Source of the DNA: Archegozetes longisetosus
Taxonomy: Eukaryota > Arthropoda > Arachnida > Sarcoptiformes > Trhypochthoniidae
Length of the DNA: 64,000 nucleotides
Reading direction: 5' to 3'
NCBI GenBank assembly: GCA_018873245.2
Contig: JAEMBT020000005.1
Location: 6,558,001 to 6,622,000, forward strand
The notes beneath the pieces were generated by a model. That model was not told where the DNA came from, did no database searches, and saw only the letters and a program-made list of their open reading frames with translations. Shown here piece after piece: positions 36,445 to 45,311 of the stretch (position 1 is its first letter; the number at the start of each line of letters is the position of its first letter). Position numbers and translations under genes: made by a program.

Positions 36445-37917
36445 TCAAATGTTTGTTTGAGACATATTTTCAGAGAAACAGTTAGCAAAAATGAAATGAT
36501 TAGACTTGCGTTCAATTGATGTGTTATTTCCTTTGTTGATGACTGAATTGTTCGTGTTATTGGATTTGCTGAAAGAAACAGATAGTTTAGGTTGAGGTAA
36601 GGCCTGATTATAGTGTGATGACTTCATTGAGAGACCTGTCGTCTTCATAGTAAAGTGCGATTGTGTTGGCTCGTCGTCGTCACTATCAATTGTGACCACT
36701 TCAAAGTCATCACTACTTTTCTTGTTAGTATTTTGTTTGCAGTTATTGGGAATATTCAGCCCTTTATTCAAACCATTCTTCAGTTGGGGTGTGTTTGAAT
36801 TATTTTTCGTGTGATCATCATTGTGAGCGTGGTTTTTGTCATCATTTTGTGCCATGAGATGTTGTTTAAGAATAGAGGACTTATCAGGAAAGTTTGTAAA
36901 ACTTACAACAGTTTTATCGGTTTTAACTGTAAGTACATTGCGGTCAGTATGAGTATCAGCATAGCTGGCATTCAAAACAATCTCGACTTGTGTCTGCTTA
37001 TCACTAAAATCTGTTAAAATTTTCTTTCTATCAATTTCAATTTGATTTAATCTTTTATTCCTATCTATCGATTCCTCTTTGAGGCGCTCAATTGTTTCAA
37101 TTAAGTTATTTTCTAAATTGAGTTGTTTCGCTTGAGTTTGTAAACGTTTTTCAACACAAATACCTATCAATCGTTTAATGAACGTTTCATTTGCTTTGTT
37201 TTCAATTTTCATTTTCATGTTAATGTTATTGGTAGCAATAGTTTCATTGGATTGGTTACAATCAATAGACTTACTGCTCTGACTGTGATTGCACAGGTCC
37301 GTATCTGTTATATGTTCACTTCTATTCACTCTTTCCATACAATTTGTACACTTTTCACTTTTTATCAGATTATCTTCCTCTTCAGGTAACTTCGAGCAAT
37401 TATCGGTTTCATTTTGTTCAACACAATCCACACTATAGTCATTCTGGACACCTGAAGTTCGGGTCAAAGGTGAGTGAGGCGCTGATGGCAGTGATGGCGA
37501 CGTGCGACCCGACCCATTAGGTGAAGCCCGAGGCGAAAGTCGAGCCATTTTGAGCGCTGGTTCATCTTCACTATCGCTCGAGTCTAATTGTACACATTCA
37601 ATGGAATCACTACAAATTGATTGACTGTTTAGTGCAGTGTTTTTGTTGAAAACACAGTTATTCTCACTATTGTTATCTCTATTGAAAATACTGTTAACAC
37701 TATTTTGTTTAGAGACGTCATTATTGAGAAGGCATTTGGTGTGACAACTCAAACCCAAACCTCCATTCATGCCTTCCATTGGGGTAGTTGGTCTTAAATA
37801 ATAATTAAACCCGAATGTAGACAAAGTGTTAATAGACGACAAAAATGTCTGCGCTGTCGACTCGACTGGAGCTCCACCTGTTCCTAATTTATTTTCTATC
37901 CAATCGTAACATTGCAA
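36445..37917 (-). CDS. ATF7IP: Large exon of an ATF7IP/windei-like chromatin protein
   Basis: A 490-codon open frame on the minus strand, beginning just after an in-frame stop at a non-ATG codon, so it is entered by splicing somewhere above about 37890 or starts at an internal Met (PTTPMEGMN). It is low complexity, Ser/Asn-rich, with an SP-rich stretch (about residues 130-155), a central helical segment (ETFIKRLIGICVEKRLQTQA onward, about 245-310) that could be the SETDB1-binding coiled-coil region, and an acidic hydrophobic motif FEVVTIDSDDDEP that looks like a SUMO-interacting motif. Near the end PQPKLSVSFS resembles the first strand of the ATF7IP FN3 domain. All this fits ATF7IP architecture with the FN3 exon downstream, but global similarity is weak and the exon borders are unresolved. 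Confidence 0.5.
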   Translation of the reverse strand: MQCYDWIENKLGTGGAPVESTAQTFLSSINTLSTFGFNYYLRPTTPMEGMNGGLGLSCHTKCLLNNDVSKQNSVNSIFNRDNNSENNCVFNKNTALNSQSICSDSIECVQLDSSDSEDEPALKMARLSPRASPNGSGRTSPSLPSAPHSPLTRTSGVQNDYSVDCVEQNETDNCSKLPEEEDNLIKSEKCTNCMERVNRSEHITDTDLCNHSQSSKSIDCNQSNETIATNNINMKMKIENKANETFIKRLIGICVEKRLQTQAKQLNLENNLIETIERLKEESIDRNKRLNQIEIDRKKILTDFSDKQTQVEIVLNASYADTHTDRNVLTVKTDKTVVSFTNFPDKSSILKQHLMAQNDDKNHAHNDDHTKNNSNTPQLKNGLNKGLNIPNNCKQNTNKKSSDDFEVVTIDSDDDEPTQSHFTMKTTGLSMKSSHYNQALPQPKLSVSFSKSNNTNNSVINKGNNTSIERKSNHFIFANCFSENMSQTNI

Positions 37918-39474
37918 TTAAGCCACGCCTTTTTATAATTCCTATAAAATGCTAATCTGGTCCCGAATTTTTCACAATGCTCCCTTCATCTCTGGCCAGT
38001 CTGGTCTTAGATTTGCGAGAGATGGACTTTGGAACAACTCTTATCTGTCATAGCCCTCAACCTCATACTGAGCCCAAGTCTGTAATATGTCGACTTGTTT
38101 TGCAACACTATAGGTTTTTCACAATATATCAATTATTTAACTTAACAAGCTTGAAAATTGCACCAAAATATTAATCTCTGATATTTTGAACTAATTTCTA
38201 AAACTGTTGAAAAATGAACCAAGTCTAGAATTTGCTTAAACTAAGTTTGAGAAAGTACAATTTGTAATCTGACCTAATTTTTTACTTTGATTAGCTTATC
38301 AGAGTTTACATTGAATTGGTTTATTGAATTTTCTAAAATATGCCCAAAAAGTGCCTAAATAAACAGTTGAATTTGGTTTTACTTTTTATTTATTTTGTGT
38401 CATGTCTATATTTTGCAATGTGAAAAGCATCGATCTCTTATTCATTTAATGGAAACTCCACTCGTTGTAGTATAATATATTGTGGTTCCAATAGTTGAAC
38501 GGTTTCACTACTTCCTGAAATTTCAAACTTTCCCATTATATTATGAGATTCATTTTGTGCTTACTTTAAAATTTTGATATATTTTTAAATAAGTAACTCA
38601 AGGTTTAAATTAGCCTCTAATAATTAAAAATACCAATTTTGTTGACTAATTTAGTTATAATGCAGCCTATATTGTTGATATGGAAATGCAGTCAATCTAA
38701 AAATAGTGTTCCAGTTGTTTGACTGAACAAAGTTAGTAAAAATTTCAAACACCATTTAGATCTCCACACTTGTAATCAAATAGGCTTTAAGGTTTAATTA
38801 TTTTTATGAAATTTCAACGTTGGCAAACTATCTACGTCAATTGTCTATAAGGGTTTCACTTATTGCCTGTACTCTTAATTTGTGCCTCAAATTCAAGTGA
38901 CTGCCAACCGCTATCTCACCCAAACATATATTTTTAGGAATATTGAACTCCTTGAAAACTTGATTTTATATAATGTTTTGATCAATTAACTCAAATTATA
39001 AATAACTAATAATGAAATGGTATTTAAAGTAGATTTGTGTTGATCTAGGACTATTTTTAAAGTGTTTATTTGAATTAAATAGTCTGTAGCTTCAATTAGA
39101 ATCTCATCTGAACCAAATTTAGTTTTTAGTAAAAATTTTAGCATTCATTCTCTGAGTAATTTAGTAAATTTGGTTACCCTCCTCTGATTTCTAGTATTTA
39201 TCAGAAAATTACACAGACTTTCGGATTAGTTTACTACTCAATAGGTAATGCCTTCAATAGAGTTTCAATTATTTCAAAGTCATATCACTTTTTATGAGTA
39301 ATTCAGGTTTAGTAATTAATTTTTCAAATTTAAACTTCAATCTTGGGCAGTGTAATTAGCTGAAGGACTTGAAAATGTTTTAAACTTGACAATGTGAAAG
39401 TGCAAATGCAAATACAATTAATTTTAAGTAGTGAGTAAGGTTTGTGTTTTAGATATTAAGGAAAATTCGTATTA

Positions 39475-39612
39475 CAGTAAAACTTGACTAATGTCACACG
39501 CAATTAAGTGGGTTTCAAAAGGGATTCAGTAAATCCATAGAAAGTGAAGGTTTGTTTTTTACTTTTCAAAAACCGTTTAACAGCGTGTTCAAGTTAGAGA
39601 GGCTTAGTTGTT
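39475..39612. mobile_element. Decayed pogo/Tigger-like MITE, second copy
   Basis: Starts TA then CAGTAAAACTTGACTAATGT and cacacgc. The right side read inward contains aacttgaacacgctgttaaa, matching the termini of the element at 10727-10864. The right terminus has lost the CAGT motif. Confidence 0.45.
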
Positions 39613-40159
39613 TTCCCTCATTCATTTGATATTTTCAAATGCCAAATAGCGAACACTTTGTCCTTCGTCTGAAGCAATGTTCCAGTAAGATTGAGTCGCA
39701 ATTTTGCTCAAATTTCACTAACCAAATATAAATTGTGATTGTTTATCAGATTAGATATATCTGAGTTTTCATAGTGTCTAATTGATGTGACACATTTGAT
39801 AGTGTTTTGATATTAAACTAGAGTAGCGAGTTCAAATAAAGCTAAGAACTCACAAACCAGATCAGTCACAATTACTGATTTTTGCCTTCATACTTCTGTA
39901 ATAATGTATTGCATACAAAACTATGTCTACAGAAAACAATTGATTAAGTTCTGCATTAAGTTTTCAGTCTATACCATAAGTTAAAATATTGCTAACAAAC
40001 TTGGTTCTTTATTGCAAACAAGTTTAAACGAATACAAATTTTCTATTACAGTGACTTTTAGCGAATTGTCCAAATCTTCTGTTTGAAATGCATTTAATCT
40101 TCGATTTAATATTGAATTTGTGGAATAAGTTTATACTCTATTCAATATTTAAAAAGTCC

Positions 40160-40244
40160 TAGTGCCTACAGACCTACACTTAAATTTTCAAAAATCTTTT
40201 GGGAGTCAGGGCCCTCTGTCCACTCCTAGTTGACGCCCTATGGT
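40160..40244 (+). repeat. Dispersed repeat family B, short tail copy
   Basis: The segment ctacacttaaattttcaaaa followed by tcttttgggagtcagggccc and a decayed end (ctcctagttgacgccctatgg) aligns with the tails at 9345-9428, 14405-14486 and 43715-43791. The upstream body is not recognisable. Confidence 0.5.
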
Positions 40245-40508
40245 TAAGATTTTGAACTAAACATCTAAGAAAACCAGACAAATTTCTGAGCATCACTTCA
40301 TTTAACATAATTGACAACATGTTTACAAAATTTCAAATGATATGCATTTAATATGCATTTGAGAGTAGATAGTATTGGCTATAGTTTCACAGCCTTAGCA
40401 GAAACGTGTGAAGCAAGGAATCAACAAATACTGTAAACAAAGTGCTCAATTTAGTTAAACCATTCATTCGTTTGTCAACTATTAATTTGATACTTAATTG
40501 TTTTAAAC

Positions 40509-41534
40509 ATGTTTAGAAATATTTTAAAACAGAGAAAATTACAAAAATGTCTTAAATATTCATTTGATAAACACAATAATGGATTGATTATTAATCGAAA
40601 TAATAATAATAAACAAATGTTACCAATAATTTCATCGAATTATTGCAGTGGTGGTCAAAATGAAAGTGAAACTCATTTCGGTTACCAAAGAGTCTCATTT
40701 GAAGAAAAATCCAGAAGAGGTGTAATTAGATGAAATAGCTTAGCAAATATAATAATGAAATGATTTGATTATTTCAATAGTGAACGAACTGTTTAGTAAC
40801 GTCGCGGAAAAATACGATTTGATGAATGATGTCATGAGTTTGGGAATTCATCGGTATTGGAAACAATATTTGATTGAATATCTTGATCCCTATCCTGGTA
40901 CTAGGCTGTTAGACATGGCAGGAGGGACGGGAGATATTACACTTGAGTTCATTAAGCATATGAAGCGAAAAAATGATAATAAATCTAGTGTGGTCGTTTG
41001 TGATATAAACCCAGAAATGCTAAGAGTAGGTCAACGAAAAGCTCAACAGATCGGCTTCAACAATGACTCAATTGAGTGGGTTTTAGGCGATGCCATGAAT
41101 TTGTCTTTTGATGACAATTCGTTTGATGCGTACACCATCGCGTTTGGCATGCGAAATATCGTTCATATCGACCGAGCCTTAGCTGAAGCCTATCGTGTCC
41201 TTAGAAAGGGATCTATTTTTCTATGTCTTGAATTCTCTCAAGTCACGAACCCGTTATTCGAGAAGTAATTTTCAGATTATGATAAACTTTCTTCTAATTT
41301 GTTTTGTCCGTTATTTCTAGGATTTATGATTTGTATTCATTTGAAGTAATCCCAGTATTGGGTGAGGTACTTGCGAAAGACTGGAATTCTTATCAATACT
41401 TAGTCGAAAGTATTCGCCAATTCCCCGATCAAGAAGACTTTAAAGCTATGATAGAAAGCGTAGGTTTCACTTTAGTTGATTATACAAATCTTATGCAAGG
41501 AATCGCAGCCATTCACGTTGGTTACAAAAAATAA
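40509..41534 (+). CDS. COQ5: COQ5, mitochondrial 2-methoxy-6-polyprenyl-1,4-benzoquinol methyltransferase
   Basis: Exons 40509-40719, 40781-41264 and 41321-41534 with phases 1 and 2 give 302 residues. This UbiE-family enzyme performs the C-methylation in ubiquinone synthesis in the mitochondrial matrix. The first ~55 residues ([20 protein letters not shown]) are basic and suit a mitochondrial presequence. [13 protein letters not shown] begins the conserved enzyme. The SAM-binding motif I is [10 protein letters not shown] (113-122), and [20 protein letters not shown] and FLCLEFSQV are family signatures. The second intron splits [23 protein letters not shown] at 41599 lies 65 bp past the stop. 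The gene converges on the LC8 gene. Confidence 0.97.
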
Positions 41535-42324
41535 TAGTCATGTCTAATAGAAATTTGATAACTTTATTAGACTGAAATGTATATAATTTCTATGTCTGAA
41601 TAAATTATTTACTGAGTTGGTATGAATTGTGAACTAAAAACGAATTAAACCATAATTAAGTTGAATACGAAGGTGTTGATGAAGATTAAGGTAACGTTTA
41701 GACTTGACAGAAACATAACTGTTAATGTCCAAAAATTAAGAGTTTGACTCAACAAATTTCAATATGATCCCATTTAATAATTTAACAGTTTAAGTTAAAA
41801 GTTAACTTCGAGTTACCTTCAGATTTGTCATAAGTTTCGAAAGCAATATTAATAATTAAAACTTATTCTATTTATAACTGAGTTTTATTTAAAATCACTT
41901 ACAAAAAAATGTTTATAACTAAACACCGAAACATTACATTATATTCACTATAACATTGGATTTGAGTTTGAAATTGATTAGTTATGGAGTGATGTTAAAT
42001 CACATAAACAATATATAATTAAGAAAATTAGAGAAAAATTCAATTATTTTCGAGAACACTACTAGATTTATAAATTACATTATTGTCAAATCATTGAGAG
42101 ATGAGTAACAACTGAATAGATGAAAGCTATTATCAGTTATATGTTGATCCAACCAATTAGTAGATCAACAATGAGAGAAAAGCAAAATAATAATGGAAAC
42201 ATAGTAAACAATCAGATTGGTTAGAAGATAAACAATTGGTCAAATTAGAAGATAGACAAATGACCAAAAAAGGTTGAGAAATAGAGAAATAAATTGAGAA
42301 ATAGAAAGAAAAACAAGTGATAAA
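41535..42324. other. 3' spacer between convergent COQ5 and LC8 genes
   Basis: 790 bp of AT-rich 3' UTR and spacer. COQ5 has AATAAA at 41599-41604. The sequence directly downstream of the LC8 stop is strongly pyrimidine-rich on its coding strand. No other features are seen. Confidence 0.5.
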
Positions 42325-42600
42325 TTATCCAGACTTAAAAAGAAGAATGGCAACTTGACCCAAATAGAAGTAAATGAAGTGTTTAGTTTCGTGAGTGACA
42401 TAACTACCAAAATTGCGACCAACAATGCAGTGCCAAGTAGGATTATACTTTTTGTCAAATTCCTTTTTAATATAAGCTGCTATGTCTTTCTCTATGTTAT
42501 ACTTGTCCAGTGCTTGTAGAGCTGTGTTGACCGCGTCGTCTTGCATCTCTTCGGACATATCTGCATTCTTGACCACTGCTTTTTTATCTCCGCTTGACAT
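42325..42600 (-). CDS. DYNLL1: Dynein light chain LC8 (DYNLL)
   Basis: A 91-residue, single-exon coding sequence. From [14 protein letters not shown] to the C-terminal [11 protein letters not shown] it is nearly identical to animal LC8, including the invariant stretches [20 protein letters not shown] and [17 protein letters not shown] that build the target-binding groove. LC8 is a dimerisation hub of cytoplasmic dynein, myosin V and many other partners. The minus-strand sequence immediately before the ATG is CTTGAGTAG, a good splice acceptor, so a 5' UTR intron probably ends at the start codon. The coding sequence has higher GC than its surroundings, as expected for a highly expressed protein. 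Confidence 0.98.
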   Translation of the reverse strand: MSSGDKKAVVKNADMSEEMQDDAVNTALQALDKYNIEKDIAAYIKKEFDKKYNPTWHCIVGRNFGSYVTHETKHFIYFYLGQVAILLFKSG

Positions 42601-43681
42601 CTACTCAAGATTAATAAAAAGATTAACAAAAAATGAGAGTTGAACGACTTGTAGGTAAATCAAATAACCGATTGAGTGAGGATTAGGCTATTAAACACTT
42701 ACTTCTAATGACTATTAAGGCTTACTCGCTATCCGATGAGCTATTAGTACACAATAAACCACTAATTGCACAAATGATTCACAATAGTTAGAGTAAGTTA
42801 ACTAAACGTTAATTCAAATTTAGTCTGTTTTGGAAAGTGTCGCGCGTTTAGTGAGTAGTTATCAACAACTATAGAATAGCATTTGCTTGTTTTGCGGCAC
42901 TTCTATCTTTCTCCTTATTGGCTCAATTTTGTCTCTAACTCCGTGTTCTCTAACACTCTCTAACACATTCTACCAATTCGTCATTTACTTGCAGTCTACC
43001 AAATCTTTCAGTTTTTATCATCTATGTATTACTTCACATATGGTCCTTTTACTCTAAACAAATCACTAATATTTTCATCAAACTCAACTTAAAAGGTACA
43101 AACTTAATTGTTGAATTAATTCATTTTAATTTAATGAAAATGTTCCTCGTTATTTAAAGTAAAAATTGAGTTCACTACAAGTGTGCATATTTTTGAAATG
43201 GCATTCATAATGACTAAACTTTTTACTTAGGTATGATTTGGAAGAAAAACTTATAATAATTCCTAACACGTTGAGCGTAATTATTCCACAGATATTTATG
43301 AAACAAAAAATGTGTGCGCTTACACTGCCGTAGCTTAGCTATATCAGTTTGGGGGCTTCAAACTTTTCTTATTAACTATTTCATATCAATAAATATTAAT
43401 CTAATCTTCAAACTATCTTTTTATTCATTTCAATAATTAATAAGCGACAATTTTATTATAAATAAATCATTCACAAACACTTTTCAATTCATTTTAAAAC
43501 TTTATTTCATTCTAAGTGTTTTAGTATTTGAAAACTTTCATCATTTTATTGTATCAAATGATTTAATTGAGTAATAGTACAAAAAAGCAGTAATTTATAT
43601 TATTCAATTTATCTAACTTTGTGAGTTTTGAAACACTACAGTATTGCATCTCTTCATTCTGACTTTTTGCTTCTTAAGTAC

Positions 43682-43791
43682 TGTTTCAAAGTTTTCTATT
43701 AGCTTTTCTCAGTAAACACTTACACTTCAATTTTGAAAAAACTTTAGGAAGAGCTACGGCCCCCTATCCTCCTTTAGTTACGGCTGTGGTT
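43682..43791 (+). repeat. Dispersed repeat family B, tail copy with flanking inverted fragment
   Basis: Contains tttcaaagttttctatta, ctcagtaaacacttacactt and a tail with ctacggccccctatcctcc then ttagttacggctgtgg, aligned to 14380-14486. An inverted tail fragment (cactgccgtagcttagctat, 43324-43343, followed by gggggcttcaaacttttc) lies 350 bp upstream. Confidence 0.55.
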
Positions 43792-43889
43792 ATTAATTTT
43801 AAGCAATTTGGTCAGCAATCTTCTTGTCATACTTAATAGATACTTAATCAAGCTTACCATAATGTTCGTTCTGGTTGCAATGAACGTTT

Positions 43890-44455
43890 GACTTGAGTCG
43901 AGACTATTTTTGAGTGAAAAACACTTTGTTTTGACTAATGAGCTATAACCAGAATCGTGAGTTTTGGGCTAAAAACTGAAAACTCGGTTGGAAAATGGGG
44001 ACATTAGTGAAAATTAGTGGCAAACATTTAAGGGATAATTTGGCCTAATTATGACTTAAATATTTTTCAATAACTTAACTTGGTTACGCAAATTTGTTAG
44101 TAATTTACAAAATGTTACTTCATTTAAATGAAGCAGATGTTGCAATTTTTCTGATCAATTTTCACAAAAATAATTCTTAAAAAACCTTTTCTCAAAAGTA
44201 CCTTCACAAAAACTTTAAGATTGCCCAAATTTTGCTTGATCGTTCAAAACTTTACATTTTTAATACTCCCAAATCTAAGTTGGATAAATCCTAAAAATTC
44301 GTTTTCGAAGATTAGAACAATTATGAAGTCTGAATTTTGCGGCTTTCTCAACTTGGATGGTTCAACAAGTTGATTGCTTTCGTTTGGTGATTGTCACTTA
44401 ATTTTTAGTTTCCGATAGTTTTAGGCTATAGAAAAAATTGGGATATCCGACAGCC
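43890..44455 (+). repeat. Dispersed repeat family C, copy 2
   Basis: Shares ordered, diverged blocks with 35590-36085 (ataaccagaatcgtgagttt, gggctaaaaac, ggcctaattatgacttaaat, gttggataaatcct, ttccgatagttttaggctat). The right border runs into ggatatccgacagccgtag, an inverted version of the family B tail end, suggesting that families B and C may be parts of one larger element. Confidence 0.5.
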
Positions 44456-45093
44456 GTAGTTTTGGTTATCACTCAATGAAAAATTCAATCTTTATTAAGA
44501 ATTAATTCAAATTGAAAGACAACATATTAATTTAATTAATTGATATAAGATGATTAAATGGAAAGTTGAATAATTTTTAAAATAGATTTTAATGAAATGA
44601 TTCAAATATTCATTATCAAAATTATTAATTTTAAGAAAATGAAAAACATTTACATTTGTATATAAAGTAGAGTTAAAAATATGCAATTCTTATAAAAGCA
44701 ATCATAAAAAGCGTTCGCAAATTTATGTTAAGTTAGATAAATTTTTGGAAAATTAGTGCAAACCTTTATTCTAAGTTTAACTAATTTGAGCACTTCTTTA
44801 GATAGAAATCAATAACAAATTCAACGTAAAAACGAAACTAATCATGGAAATAAAAACAAAAGTACAAAATTGAGATTTGGTGCATAAGTTGAACCTTTGA
44901 TTTGTTACCAAACTTAAAGAGCTTGAAAGCGTTTCGGCAGAAAACATCTAATTAAAAACTTATAAATAAACTGTAAAATAGTCCCCATTTATGTGTAAAA
45001 TTTCATAGGTTTTGTGTAACTGACATCAAATGCATTAGTCTAGAAGAGAAAATGAAATCAACTAAATATAAGAATTGAATTGATGAATACAAG

Positions 45094-45311
45094 ACACTTA
45101 ATAGTCTTAGATAGCAACAGAGTAAGGCCGTTTCTATGTCAGCTCCGACTGTCATGTGCGTCAATTTCTCGCCAAATCTCATCTATAATTTTCTCATTTC
45201 TTCATATTAAACATTCTATAAATTTATTAATATCTGATATCTTATGATCTGATGGAAAGCATACCTTCACAGCACATGACTTCTGACTGCTATCGACGAT
45301 TATCAAATTTT
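45094..45311 (+). mobile_element. Short terminal-inverted-repeat element, family A, copy 3 (at the 3' end of Lgl)
   Basis: About 218 bp, aligned along its full length with the element at 27328-27531 (cttaatag, gatagcaac, ttctatgtcagctcc, attctataaattt, tatgatctgatggaaagcat, gactgctatc). It lies directly beside the last Lgl coding exon. The first in-frame stop after that exon (45310-45312) includes two bases of the element. Confidence 0.7.

Larger units (their letters stand above)
37918..40508. other. Intergenic or 5' region of the ATF7IP-like gene
   Basis: About 2.6 kb without recognisable coding sequence; upstream exons of the ATF7IP-like gene may be hidden here. It holds a decayed pogo-like element (39475-39612) and a family B tail (40160-40244). 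Confidence 0.5.
42601..45138. other. Repeat-rich spacer between LC8 and lethal giant larvae
   Basis: No coding sequence. It should hold the LC8 promoter and any 5' UTR exon. It contains family B fragments in both orientations (43320-43370 minus, 43682-43791 plus) and a family C copy (43890-44455), ending near a minus-oriented gacagccgtag terminus at 44449. Confidence 0.5.

Noticed and set aside
42240..42458. A minus-strand frame overlapping the LC8 gene
   Set aside because: It is in another frame over the strongly conserved LC8 coding sequence and its pyrimidine-rich 3' end.
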